This document shows, in pieces, positions 50,908-60,141 of a stretch of 64,000 bases of DNA. The stretch is taken from positions 171,636 to 235,635 of the forward strand of contig NZ_JAGJCB010000005.1 of assembly GCF_017814435.1 (NCBI RefSeq). The letters run 5' to 3'. Source of the stretch: Mariniflexile gromovii. GTDB taxonomy: Bacteria > Bacteroidota > Bacteroidia > Flavobacteriales > Flavobacteriaceae. How positions within the stretch are numbered: position 1 is the first letter of the stretch; each line of letters begins with the position of its first letter. The notes beneath the pieces were generated by a model, which saw only the letters and a list, made by a program, of their open reading frames with translations, had not been told where the DNA came from and did no database searches. The translations under genes and the position numbers were made by a program.

Positions 50908-51708
50908 ATGAAATTATCATTTGCATTATGTCTATTTTTAGGATTTACTTTTTGTTTCTGCAAAGAATCTTCGCCAAAACATAATCAGAAAACCCAAGAA
51001 ATCAATAATATAGTTATCAATAGATATTTAACAGATAGCTTGATTGTTTATCAAACCGAAAATTTATTAATTAAAAAGCTTTCTAATCATATTTATCAGC
51101 ATATTTCATACCTAAAAACAGACAATTTTGGAAAAGTTGCTTGCAATGGTATGCTGGTTTTAAATAAAAGAAAAGGAATTGTTTTTGATACACCAACGGA
51201 CAACGAAAGTTCATTAGAATTAATAAATTTTGTAACTAATGAACTCAACTTCAAAATAATAGCTCTAATTCCAACTCATTTTCATGATGACTGCGTTGGT
51301 GGGATTGCACAATTTGAAGCAAATCATATTCAAACCTATGCTTCTAACCAGACTATAAAATTTTTAAAAATGAATACCAAAAAATTCTCTAAACCTATAA
51401 AAGGGTTTGATAGTATTCTTATATTAAATATTGGAAACAAAAAGGTTTATGCAGAATACTTTGGAGAAGGACACACCAAAGATAATGTTATAGGATATGT
51501 TCCTGAAGAGAACACCTTGTTTGGTGGATGCTTGATTAAGGAGATTGGTGCTAGCAAAGGATATTTAGGAGATGCCAATACTGAAAAATGGCCTGAGACC
51601 GTTGAAAAAATAAAGCTTAAATTTCCGAATGCCAATATTGTTATTCCAGGACATGGTAAGTGGGGAAATACCGAATTATTGGATTATACGATAAAACTAT
51701 TTAAATAG
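50908..51708 (+). CDS. Subclass B1 metallo-beta-lactamase
   Basis: 266 aa with an N-terminal hydrophobic signal (MKLSFALCLFLGFTFCFC), probably exported; the cysteines at 16 and 18 do not form a canonical lipobox. Zinc ligands of subclass B1 are complete: THFHDDCVGG gives the H-x-H-x-D motif, GEGHTKDN the third His, FGGCLIKE the Cys ligand and IPGHGKWG the last His. GCLIKEIGASKGYLGDAN also follows the B1 pattern. It should hydrolyse beta-lactams, possibly carbapenems. It sits between TonB and a TonB-dependent receptor with no transposon nearby, so it looks chromosomal and intrinsic. Confidence 0.93.
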   Translation: MKLSFALCLFLGFTFCFCKESSPKHNQKTQEINNIVINRYLTDSLIVYQTENLLIKKLSNHIYQHISYLKTDNFGKVACNGMLVLNKRKGIVFDTPTDNESSLELINFVTNELNFKIIALIPTHFHDDCVGGIAQFEANHIQTYASNQTIKFLKMNTKKFSKPIKGFDSILILNIGNKKVYAEYFGEGHTKDNVIGYVPEENTLFGGCLIKEIGASKGYLGDANTEKWPETVEKIKLKFPNANIVIPGHGKWGNTELLDYTIKLFK

Positions 51709-51725
51709 CATTTAACCCAGTTATC

Positions 51726-53879
51726 CTACAAATTATCCAACTGGTTGCTCTTTTTATCTTCACTAATCGTCCAAAAGAAACCTACAAAAAAGAATTGATC
51801 GGTGGCGGGCTGTAAGGCGCGTCGGTTAAAGTTTCCGTTTACATCGGGTGTGTTGGCATATTGATAACCATTAATATTTTTAAAACCCAACACATTGTTG
51901 ACCGATGCATATAGAATTTTTTGCGGACTGATTAAATAGGCCCAATTAACACTCAAACTGTTGTATGCTTTTGTTTTTTCATTTAAAAAACCTGCTTCAT
52001 TGGGGTTTGTATACGTTCTGCCAGATGCATAGGCATAACTTAAACCTACTTGACTACGCCAATCGTTAATCCAATATTTCCCAACAACCGATACATTATG
52101 CGTATTCGCAAAATTGGGCTGTACTGTGGTTGGGTAGTTTTTATAATCGCGTTGGGTATCCAATAGCGAATAACTTACCCAATAATCGATATTTTTAATG
52201 CTTTTGCTATCGCGCCAGAAAAAATCGATACCCTTTGCAAACCCAGAACCGTTGTTGTTGTAGTTACTGTTGAAGTCTGCAAAATCGGTGTCATACTTTA
52301 CCAAATCACCATAATTTTTATAATATGCTTCAGCCCTAAACAATTTTCTGTCGCCATTGTATTGATAGTTTACAATATAATGCGATGTGTTTTGCGCTTT
52401 TAAGTCTTGATTGAATTTTAAAATATCACGCGATGGGTTTTGATAAAAATTCCCGTAAGCCAACGATATTTGACTTTTACCAGACGTTTTATATGCCAAA
52501 GACAACCTTGGAGCGATGGTAGTTTCCTTAAACAACTGGCCATATTCTGCACGCAAACCTGTTTTAAAAGCCAAATTTTTTGAAATAAAGATATCGGCCT
52601 CAGCAAAAGCAGCTACTAAGTTATTATCAAAACCGTATGCTGCGTTGTTTATAGAGGCATCACTGTAGTTTTCTTTAAAATTGGCAGCGAAGTATTCCGC
52701 ACCAAAATAAAGCTTAAAACGATTGCTTATTCGATTTTTGAATTTCAGCTTAGCATGTACTGAGTTTTCAGTATCATCAACAGCACTATCCATAATATTT
52801 AAATCGTTGATGCCATGCGTATAGCTTAGCCCTCCAAAATACGACCAAGTAGCATTCAATGCCGCTTCATACGACGTATTCAGGTAAAAATTCTTATTGT
52901 TCATTTTGAAATAAACACCATCCGGATTATTGATGTCTTCCTGCGTCAGTTCAAAATTGGTAGCGTCAAACGCGCCATATAATTTAAACAAGCCTGTATT
53001 TGTTTTTTTTCTGAATACGGTTTCGCCCGAAACCGCTTCATAAGGTTTTATCCAATTATTTCTATTGGGAAAAATAGCGTTATAAGGTGCCAAATTAATA
53101 TAAGATGCATTAAAACTTAACGAACTTTTTTTCCATTTTTGGGTGTTTCCTAAAGTACCCCCCAAACTCATAATACCAATATCTGTTTTTTCTTGGTCGG
53201 GTTCATCAATGGTATTCAAAAGCAGAACACTTGAGAGCGCTTGCCCAAATTCCGCAGAATACCCACCTGTTGAAAAGGTAATGCCATCAAACAAAAATGG
53301 TGAGTAGCGCCCCCGTGTTGGAGCATTATTTGTAGTAGGCGTATAAGGTGTAAACACCCGAATACCATCAATAAAAATCTGGGTTTCTTCGGCATCACCA
53401 CCACGTACAAATAAGCGGCCATCTTCGGCAACCGTTGTAGTACCTGGTAGGGTTTGTAATGCTCCAACAAAATCGCCCAAAGCACTGGCGGTGGTAACCA
53501 CATCTAACGGTTTTAAAACATTCACTTTACTGTTATCACCCGCTTGAAATGTGCCTGCCGAAAGCACCACGGCATCCAATGTATTCACATCTTCACGAAG
53601 TTTTACTTGCAAGTTTTTCATAAAAGATACATCACCCAACATGGTAAACGTTTCAAAAGACATGAACGAAACCTTTAAAGTTTGAGTTCCTGTTTTTGTT
53701 GTTTTAAATGAAAAGCTTCCATGATCATCACTCGTACTGCCATCATAGGTACCTTCCAAATAAATATTAGCACCTGTAATGGGCACGCCTTTTATATCGG
53801 TCACTTTTCCGTTAATAAGGGTTTGTGCTGTTAAATTCAGACTCAATAAAACGGCAATACTTGTCATTAATTTTTGCAT
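51726..53879 (-). CDS. TonB-dependent outer-membrane receptor
   Basis: 717 aa: signal peptide (about 1-18), carboxypeptidase-D regulatory-like domain (GKVTDIKGVPITGANIYLEG), plug (about 110-215, with LFVRGGDAEETQIFIDGI) and a barrel ending FFFVGFFWTISE. The plug-barrel transition SPFLFDGITFSTGGYSAEFGQALSSVL (abridged) is typical. The ligand is unknown; no SusD partner and no siderophore gene are nearby. Convergent with the beta-lactamase gene, with a 17-bp gap between stops. Confidence 0.92.
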   Translation of the reverse strand: MQKLMTSIAVLLSLNLTAQTLINGKVTDIKGVPITGANIYLEGTYDGSTSDDHGSFSFKTTKTGTQTLKVSFMSFETFTMLGDVSFMKNLQVKLREDVNTLDAVVLSAGTFQAGDNSKVNVLKPLDVVTTASALGDFVGALQTLPGTTTVAEDGRLFVRGGDAEETQIFIDGIRVFTPYTPTTNNAPTRGRYSPFLFDGITFSTGGYSAEFGQALSSVLLLNTIDEPDQEKTDIGIMSLGGTLGNTQKWKKSSLSFNASYINLAPYNAIFPNRNNWIKPYEAVSGETVFRKKTNTGLFKLYGAFDATNFELTQEDINNPDGVYFKMNNKNFYLNTSYEAALNATWSYFGGLSYTHGINDLNIMDSAVDDTENSVHAKLKFKNRISNRFKLYFGAEYFAANFKENYSDASINNAAYGFDNNLVAAFAEADIFISKNLAFKTGLRAEYGQLFKETTIAPRLSLAYKTSGKSQISLAYGNFYQNPSRDILKFNQDLKAQNTSHYIVNYQYNGDRKLFRAEAYYKNYGDLVKYDTDFADFNSNYNNNGSGFAKGIDFFWRDSKSIKNIDYWVSYSLLDTQRDYKNYPTTVQPNFANTHNVSVVGKYWINDWRSQVGLSYAYASGRTYTNPNEAGFLNEKTKAYNSLSVNWAYLISPQKILYASVNNVLGFKNINGYQYANTPDVNGNFNRRALQPATDQFFFVGFFWTISEDKKSNQLDNL

Positions 53880-54022
53880 GGCTTTGGTTGTTCAATTTGT
53901 ATACTGCAAATTTGAAACAAAGGAAATAGTACTGAAATTTTTACTAACCGAACTGTAAAATATGAATGATGAATTGTTTATAATGGGAAAGCATTATAAA
54001 AACGCCTACGGATTAGCAAAAA

Positions 54023-54070
54023 AAACACCCTTATTGAAAACCTAACGGCGAGTTTCCAATAAGGGTGTTT
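54023..54070 (-). terminator. Terminator after the DUF6340 gene
   Basis: AAACACCCTTATTG and its exact complement CAATAAGGGTGTTT (54023-54036, 54057-54070), with a 20-nt loop and a T run on the minus strand, 30 bp downstream of the stop. Confidence 0.75.
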
Positions 54071-54099
54071 ATTAAAGATTTCTGTGTTAAGCAGAAATC

Positions 54100-55182
54100 T
54101 TATATCTCAAATTTCTGTCTTCTAAGCAAAACTTTAGCGTAATCACGACTTAACTTGTCCCCATAATCTTTATAGGCGCGTTGTGCCCATTCCAAAGCCA
54201 TTTCTGTATCTCCAAGAACTTCATAAGATACCGCAATATTTAAAGCTGCTCTACCAGCCGATTCTCTATTGCCATTTTCCACAATACCTTTCCACACATC
54301 CATAGCATCTTGCCACTTGGCCACTTCAGCAGAACGCCACCCTACTTCAAATCGATCTTTGTCACGACCTTTTCCTTTTTTATACATATCGCGTTTTACC
54401 CTATAGTAACTTGGCAAAAACCGATTGATATAATCCAATCCAGCAGCATAGGCAGTTTCTGATAGTGCATTTACAGGTGGTAAGCTATTAACTAAATTAA
54501 AAGTCATAAAATAAGTTTGCTGAAATTGATCTGAAATCGTTTTTGTCACAGGATCATAAAGTCTCCAATAACTCCTAACATCAACACGTGCCTGAACCGG
54601 TAAACGGGTACTTGGTTTGCCTGTAGTAATTACTGAAGAAACCTGCTCTACAACGGCAGATCGTATTAAATCTGAATTTGAATCAAAATTTTCCAGAACC
54701 AATAGAACATCTGCATCGGCTGCCTTGCATATAGCAGCAACATTATCCCAATTTAACCTATCTGGTGTTTGACGTGTTCCTGTACCATAAATACGTAAAG
54801 TATCAGGCACAACAATTCTAATGTGGCTTTTATTTTGCAGACCATCAAAAACACCTTTTATTGCTTCATCCGATGCCAATTTATCAGACCCAGCAATTTC
54901 GCCAGTAGTTATCGCCTCAATTGTTTCTGCCCGTTTATCTTCCTGTTTGGTTAAAGAACGATTAACAACAACAATATCATCAACACCATCAGGCAATAAA
55001 ACTTCAGGTTTTTGAGGATAATTTAGATATACATAACCCGAGCTTCCACAAGAAGCTAGGCTTAATGTTATAATTACATAACATACAAGTAGATTTTTTT
55101 CATAATATTTAGATTTGGTTTGGTTTGGTAAAAACAATAAACATGCCATTTTTTTTATTTGCATTTTTAGTGCCGCATCCAT
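54100..55182 (-). CDS. DUF6340-family lipoprotein, N-terminus probably frameshifted
   Basis: About 335 residues match the DUF6340 family (LNYPQKPEVLLPDGVDDIVVVNRSL, KAADADVLLVLENFDSNS, ALNIAVSYEVLGDTEMALEWAQRAY; the last has TPR character; all abridged). The lipobox SLASCGSS is preceded by a good signal helix. The only in-frame starts (55182, 55164, 55149) give a long unlikely leader. An ATG at 55101-55103 is followed by seven A and lies out of frame; one additional A would read MKKNLLVCYVIITLSLASC, a perfect lipoprotein leader. Either a real frameshift, slippage, or a sequencing error. Confidence 0.8.
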   Translation of the reverse strand: MDAALKMQIKKMACLLFLPNQTKSKYYEKNLLVCYVIITLSLASCGSSGYVYLNYPQKPEVLLPDGVDDIVVVNRSLTKQEDKRAETIEAITTGEIAGSDKLASDEAIKGVFDGLQNKSHIRIVVPDTLRIYGTGTRQTPDRLNWDNVAAICKAADADVLLVLENFDSNSDLIRSAVVEQVSSVITTGKPSTRLPVQARVDVRSYWRLYDPVTKTISDQFQQTYFMTFNLVNSLPPVNALSETAYAAGLDYINRFLPSYYRVKRDMYKKGKGRDKDRFEVGWRSAEVAKWQDAMDVWKGIVENGNRESAGRAALNIAVSYEVLGDTEMALEWAQRAYKDYGDKLSRDYAKVLLRRQKFEI

Positions 55183-55655
55183 TTACTTATTTTAAAAATT
55201 AAACAAGAAAACAGTTGATAAAAGTAACTATTTTTTCTAGTATAAAAACATTCTGAAAACATAAAAGAGCAACCCAAATAATCTTCTAAAATATTCATTT
55301 TTCAGAGAGTAAATTTGCTAATTATTTTTTTTTATATATTAGCGTTTAGATATGACTTGTTTAAACCAAACCACAGCCAAAAACCCACTATAGATTTTAC
55401 TTATAGTTATATCTTAAAAAATTAAAAATCAGTATTTTATATGGTTTATATAAAGCTTAAATTAAAATATAAAAAACAATACTAAAAATTATTGTTTTTT
55501 AAAAAACCATCTTACTGCTTCGTTGAAATCCATCAAAAAAACCATCATTTAAACACCTAGTAATTACTCCAAAAAAACAACCTTAAAATTTATTTCACTT
55601 CTTTTTGTAACAAAAAAAACAATAAAGCTACAAACACAATAACTAACCCATCGAT
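55183..55655. other. AT-rich intergenic region without recognisable gene
   Basis: 473 bp between divergent genes. Very AT-rich, with many TTTAT/ATAAA stretches. I see no frame with family resemblance, no hairpin terminator and no convincing promoter pair. It presumably holds the promoters of the sigma-factor and DUF6340 genes. Confidence 0.5.
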
Positions 55656-56150
55656 TTGAATAAAGAACTAGAACATAGTTTTGTTGAATTGCTAGAAGCG
55701 CATCAAAATATCATACATAAGGTATGCCGTTTGTATACCAATAATTATGATGCGCATAACGATTTATTTCAGGAAATAACCATTCAGCTTTGGAGAGCAT
55801 ATCCAAAGTTTCGTGGCGATGCTAAATTTAGCACCTGGATGTATCGTGTAGGGTTAAACACCGCTATTACGCTTTATAGAAAATCGAAACGTACCATAAA
55901 TACGCAAGATTTTGAAGGCGTTGCGTTTAAAATGACCGCAGATACTTATGACGACACCGAGGAACAACAACTCAAAATATTATACAAAGCCGTACACCAA
56001 TTAAACGACATTGAAAAAGCGCTTATATTTTTATACTTGGAAGACAAAGATTATAGAGAAATTAGCGAAACCATGGGAATTAGTGAAGTGAATGCCCGAG
56101 TGAAAATGAACAGAATTAAAACAAAACTTAAAACCATACTAAACCCCTAA
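55656..56150 (+). CDS. RNA polymerase sigma factor, ECF-type
   Basis: 164 aa from a TTG start (NKELEHSFVELLEAHQ). Region 2 (CRLYTNNYDAHNDLFQEITIQLWRAYPKF, abridged) and region 4 (LNDIEKALIFLYLEDKDYREISETMGISEVNARVKMNRIKTKL, abridged) are present with no region 3. Extracytoplasmic-function group by size. It is followed 4 bp later by a membrane protein, in the position usually held by an anti-sigma factor. No upstream ATG in frame fits better. Confidence 0.92.
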   Translation: MNKELEHSFVELLEAHQNIIHKVCRLYTNNYDAHNDLFQEITIQLWRAYPKFRGDAKFSTWMYRVGLNTAITLYRKSKRTINTQDFEGVAFKMTADTYDDTEEQQLKILYKAVHQLNDIEKALIFLYLEDKDYREISETMGISEVNARVKMNRIKTKLKTILNP

Positions 56151-56154
56151 GGCT

Positions 56155-56796
56155 ATGGACGAATTAGAGTTACTAAAAAAAGACTGGAACAAGGATACCG
56201 ATAAGTATCCCAAGCTTACATACAACGAAATTTACAAGATGATCTTAAAAAAATCATCCTCTATTGTAAAATGGATCTTCATTATAAGCGTATTGGAATT
56301 TATTTTCTGGACCGCCCTTTCCCTATCCTTAAAAGATTCCGAAAGCATGAAACGCTTCGAGCAGTACAACGCCGAAGCAGTTTTCATCCCCCTAATGGTA
56401 ATAGGCTATATTGTTTTAGCGTACTTTTTCTACCTGTTCTTTAAAAACTACAAGACCATTTCAGCTACCGATAGCACCAAAGTTTTAATGGAAAACATCC
56501 TAAAAACCAGAAAAACGGTTAAGTATTATGTGGCATTTAATTTAGTATATCTGGTAGCTTCAACCGTAGTGGTGTTGTTTTTGGAATTGGACAGAGACCA
56601 ATTGGTCATAAACAAAGCGCAACTGGCCGCCGCCGATGGCGAAATACTTAAATTCTACGCTGTTTTTATCATCGCAACCGTATTGGTTTTGGCAGCAGCC
56701 ATAGGTATCTTACTCTTGTTCTACTGGCTCATATACGGTATTTTACTAAAAAGGCTCAACCAAAACTATAAAGAATTAAAAAAACTGGAAGTTTAA
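56155..56796 (+). CDS. Membrane protein linked to the sigma factor (candidate anti-sigma)
   Basis: 213 aa: a soluble N-terminus of about 35 residues (DELELLKKDWNKDTDKYPKL), then membrane helices at about 38-57, 76-97, 120-141 and 170-195. Unrecognised family, but this DUF-like protein is frequently found behind sigma factors in Bacteroidetes (from memory). The W-K-rich N-terminal segment could bind the sigma factor. A role as membrane-bound anti-sigma factor is inferred from position only; no zinc motif is present. Confidence 0.72.
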   Translation: MDELELLKKDWNKDTDKYPKLTYNEIYKMILKKSSSIVKWIFIISVLEFIFWTALSLSLKDSESMKRFEQYNAEAVFIPLMVIGYIVLAYFFYLFFKNYKTISATDSTKVLMENILKTRKTVKYYVAFNLVYLVASTVVVLFLELDRDQLVINKAQLAAADGEILKFYAVFIIATVLVLAAAIGILLLFYWLIYGILLKRLNQNYKELKKLEV

Positions 56797-56803
56797 ATTA
56801 ATT

Positions 56804-56958
56804 GGGCGTTCCCCTATCGGGTCGGGTTTTCCACTATATCTTTTGTTTTTTTATCATTCCTGCAAAGGCAGGAATCCACTATACAAGTAAGTAGTATCTA
56901 TTAAAGTAATTTCCAGTAACCAAAAAAAACAAAAGGATGCCGTTTCAACCCCTAACGC
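56804..56958. repeat. Intergenic repeat element (copy C) with nested ATTCCTGC hairpin
   Basis: GGGCGTT..GGGTCGGGTTTTCCACTATATC at one end and AAAAGGATGCCGTTTCAAC..CCTAACGC at the other, as in copy A. Between them an ATTCCTGC-AAAG-GCAGGAAT hairpin (56856-56875) plus about 60 bp is inserted. Following bases 56968-57055 contain CTCTGAAAC-type short repeats. Confidence 0.75.
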
Positions 56959-57053
56959 AGCCACCCAAGGCCTAGTTATAGAACCAACCTCCAGCAAACC
57001 CCAAACCCCAAACCCTGAAGCTCTGAAACTTTGCAACTCTGAAACTCTGCACC

Positions 57054-57641
57054 TCACAAAAACCCAAAAACCTCAACCACATCGCCAACCTGCATCGTGT
57101 TCAAATGAATATCCCCCACCCGAACACGCACCAAACGCAAGGTAGGAAACCCCACGGCCGATGTCATTTTTCGCACCTGCCTAAACTTCCCTTCGTTTAA
57201 GGTTATCGAGATCCACGATGTTGGTCCGTGTCTAGCATCCCGTATTTTTTTGGAGCGTTCTGGCAAGTTTGGCGCTGCATCCAGCTTAAAGACTTTACAT
57301 GGTTTGGTTTGGTATTTCCTCCCATCAAAACCAATCTCCACCCCTTTTGATAATTGTGTAATAGCCTCACTTGTTATAGCACCATTTACCAACGCATAAT
57401 ATTCCTTTTCAACTTTTTGGCTGTTCACAAAATCGCTCATTTTACCATCGGTAGTAAGCAATAACAAACCTTCCGATTTTTCATCCAACCTACCAATAGG
57501 CATAATCCCTTCAGGAAAATCGTGCAACAAACCCAAAAACTTTTTAGATTGCTGCTTGCTATCATTACTTCCAAACTGACTTAAAACGCCGTACGGTTTG
57601 TAGATGATGAAGTGGCGGTGTATCGATTTTTGTTTTATCAT
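57054..57641 (-). CDS. rRNA pseudouridine synthase, RsuA/RluE type
   Basis: 195 aa, without an S4 domain, like RluE. The catalytic Asp lies in GRLDEKSEGLLLLTTDG; HFIIYKPYGVLSQF and FRQVRKMTSAVGFPTLRLVRVR (abridged) are the other signatures. It converts a uridine in 23S rRNA; the exact position is unknown. Its 3' end lies in the short-repeat stretch next to copy C. Confidence 0.9.
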   Translation of the reverse strand: MIKQKSIHRHFIIYKPYGVLSQFGSNDSKQQSKKFLGLLHDFPEGIMPIGRLDEKSEGLLLLTTDGKMSDFVNSQKVEKEYYALVNGAITSEAITQLSKGVEIGFDGRKYQTKPCKVFKLDAAPNLPERSKKIRDARHGPTSWISITLNEGKFRQVRKMTSAVGFPTLRLVRVRVGDIHLNTMQVGDVVEVFGFL

Positions 57642-57721
57642 TTAACTTTTTAATTCAAACAGTCATGTAGAAATGAGGCACGATTGAGACATCACACCCG
57701 TTAAATCTCTAAAATAATTAT

Positions 57722-57779
57722 GTGATTTCTCTCTACGCTCGAAATGACAAACCTTGTCAGGTCGAGCGCAGTCGAGACC
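57722..57779. repeat. Two adjacent palindrome-family units
   Basis: GTGATTTCTCTCTACGCTCG (57722-57741, unit ends 57748) and GTCAGGTCGAGCGCAGTCGA (57756-57775, unit ends 57779). The first is the same kind as the left end of the repeat inside trpF, the second as 27967-27990. Both lie upstream of the pseudouridine synthase gene. Confidence 0.75.
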
Positions 57780-57831
57780 TTTTCTTTAAAAACTACATCC
57801 TAATTACTTTGTCGTACCTCCCGTAATGACA

Positions 57832-60141
57832 TTAAATACTTCCTTTCAAAATGCTAAAAACCAATTCCTTAGTTGGTTTCTGTCCGTTTATTTTCTCCCT
57901 TACGGTATCAAAAGCTACTTTAAAGTCGCATCCCGATTTATAGTCACTACAACCATAAGCCGTTTTTCCCTTTATTACGGTACCCTTTTCACACTTGGGG
58001 CAGGTTAATGGCGCATCAGACTTAACAGGCTCTTGAGACCTGTCTGGTTTATTGTTCTTAGATTCAAATTTAAGCTTGAAATTTTCATCAAAACGCAACA
58101 AGCCTTCTACTTTTCCGGTACTTATTTTAAAGTCCTTTAAATTCACCGTAGAACCTTTTTTAAGCAACCTAATGTATTGCTTCTCCGATATTTTTTTATC
58201 CGCATAGGTAAAGGGCAACACAAAATCGCAGCCCGCTTTATAATTACCGCAACCGTACGCCGATTTCCCTTTTATAATGGTGGCCTTTTTACATTTGGGG
58301 CACACTTCGGCCAAAATACCGGCAGCTTTCTTTTTCTCTGCTTTGGCTTGCCTTTTTTGAACCGTTGCTGCATGCGATATGTTCGCCCGTGTGGTTTCAC
58401 TGCGCACTTCGTACACCAAAGCATCTACCATGCGCTTCATGTTGTTTATAAACGCACTAGCGGTAAATTCGCCTTTTTCAATATCTTTTAATTGCTTTTC
58501 CCAAGAGCCCGTTAGTTCTGCTGATTTCAACAAATCGTTCTGAATGGTATCTATCAACTGAATGCCCGTTTGGGTTGGCAACACTTGTTTTTTATTTCTA
58601 ACAATGTATTTACGCTTAAAAAGGGTTTCAATAATGTTCGCCCTAGTAGAAGGACGTCCAATACCGTTTTCCTTCATTAAATCGCGCAACTCTTCATCGT
58701 CTACTTCTTTACCTGCGGTTTCCATAGCCCGAAGTAAAGAAGCCTCTGTAAACTGATTGGGTGGTTTGGTTTCCTTTTCCAAAAACGAAGGCTCATGTGG
58801 TCCCTTTTCGCCCTTTACAAAGGTTGGCAATAAATCGGGTTCTTTTTCTTTAGCGTTTGGGTCTTCAAACACCACACGCCAGCCTTTTTTCAATATTTCT
58901 TTTCCTGTGGTCTTGAATGATACATCGGCTGCTTTTCCAATAACGGTGGTGTTGGATACATCACAATCATCGTAAAACACCGCAATAAAACGCTTTACAA
59001 TGATATCATACACCTGCTGTTGGTTGTAGGGCAAATTACTTTGCATGCCCGTGGGGATAATGGCATGGTGATCGGTTACTTTTTTATCATTAAAAACCTT
59101 GGGCGATTTTTTTATCTTTTTTCCTAAAAGCGGTTGGGTTAAAGCGGCGTAATTAGTTAGTTTTTGTAAAATGCCCGTTACTTTTGGATAAATATCGTTT
59201 GGTAAAAAGGTAGTATCTACTCTGGGGTAGGTAATTACTTTTTGCTCGTATAGGGTTTGGGCAATTTTTAACGTATCTTCTGCTGAAAACCCAAATTTAG
59301 TATTGCAATACACCTGCAAGCCTGTTAAATCGAACAGTTTTGGGGCATACTCGTTGCCTTTTTTCTTTTCAATAGATACTATTTCAAAATCGCTTTCCTT
59401 TACTTTATTGGCCAACAGTTCGCCGTCTTCCTTGTTTAAAAAACGCCCTTCTTCATAACTAAAAAGCGTTTCGCGGTACATGGTTTGCAATTCCCAATAC
59501 GGTTGCGGTTTAAAATTTTCTATTTCCTTAAAACGATTGACCACCATCGCCAAGGTTGGCGTTTGCACACGTCCAATAGACAGTACTTGTTTGTAACCAC
59601 CATGTTTTACGGTGTACAAACGGGTCGCGTTCATACCCAATAACCAATCGCCAATAGCCCTAGAAAAGCCTGCGTAGTATAAATTATCGTAGTTGGCAGC
59701 TGGTTTTAAATTTTCAAAACCTTCTTTAATGGCTTCGGTGGTTAAGGAAGAAATCCATAAGCGTTTTACTTCGCCTTTATATTTTGCCTCGTTCATGACC
59801 CAACGTTGAATGAGCTCTCCTTCTTGCCCCGCATCCCCGCAGTTTATAACCACTTCGGCTTTATCAAATAGACTTTTTACAATTTTAAATTGCTTTTGGA
59901 TGCCCGAGTTTGCCACCACTTTGGTTTCAAACTTTTCAGGAAGCATGGGCAGATTGTTTAAATCCCAACTTTTCCAATAGGGTTTATAATCGTTAGGTTC
60001 TTTTAAGGTGCATAAATGTCCAAAAGTGTAAGTTACCGCATAGCCATTGCCCTCGTAATACCCATCGCGCTTGGTATTCGCACCCAATACGGAGGCAATT
60101 TCGCGTGCTACACTTGGTTTTTCGGCAATACAGACTTTCAC
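57832..60141 (-). CDS. topB: DNA topoisomerase III (type IA)
   Basis: 769 aa. TOPRIM start MKVCIAEKPSVAREIASVLG, acidic motif INCGDAGQEGELIQRW, and the active-site Tyr region LYEQKVITYPRVDTTFLP (Tyr of YPRVD). GRPSTRANIIETLF is typical of type IA. The C-terminus has two Cys-containing repeats, CPKCKKATIIKGKSAYGC and CPKCEKGTVIKGKTAYGC, resembling topoisomerase zinc ribbons. It relaxes or decatenates DNA. Sequence matching its 5' coding end reappears in degenerate form at 62575-62660. Confidence 0.95.
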   Translation of the reverse strand: MKVCIAEKPSVAREIASVLGANTKRDGYYEGNGYAVTYTFGHLCTLKEPNDYKPYWKSWDLNNLPMLPEKFETKVVANSGIQKQFKIVKSLFDKAEVVINCGDAGQEGELIQRWVMNEAKYKGEVKRLWISSLTTEAIKEGFENLKPAANYDNLYYAGFSRAIGDWLLGMNATRLYTVKHGGYKQVLSIGRVQTPTLAMVVNRFKEIENFKPQPYWELQTMYRETLFSYEEGRFLNKEDGELLANKVKESDFEIVSIEKKKGNEYAPKLFDLTGLQVYCNTKFGFSAEDTLKIAQTLYEQKVITYPRVDTTFLPNDIYPKVTGILQKLTNYAALTQPLLGKKIKKSPKVFNDKKVTDHHAIIPTGMQSNLPYNQQQVYDIIVKRFIAVFYDDCDVSNTTVIGKAADVSFKTTGKEILKKGWRVVFEDPNAKEKEPDLLPTFVKGEKGPHEPSFLEKETKPPNQFTEASLLRAMETAGKEVDDEELRDLMKENGIGRPSTRANIIETLFKRKYIVRNKKQVLPTQTGIQLIDTIQNDLLKSAELTGSWEKQLKDIEKGEFTASAFINNMKRMVDALVYEVRSETTRANISHAATVQKRQAKAEKKKAAGILAEVCPKCKKATIIKGKSAYGCGNYKAGCDFVLPFTYADKKISEKQYIRLLKKGSTVNLKDFKISTGKVEGLLRFDENFKLKFESKNNKPDRSQEPVKSDAPLTCPKCEKGTVIKGKTAYGCSDYKSGCDFKVAFDTVREKINGQKPTKELVFSILKGSI

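Noticed and set aside
56854..57057. 67-codon minus-strand frame after the sigma-factor operon
   Set aside because: Built from repeat copy C and the CTCTGAAAC-type short repeats; no independent support.
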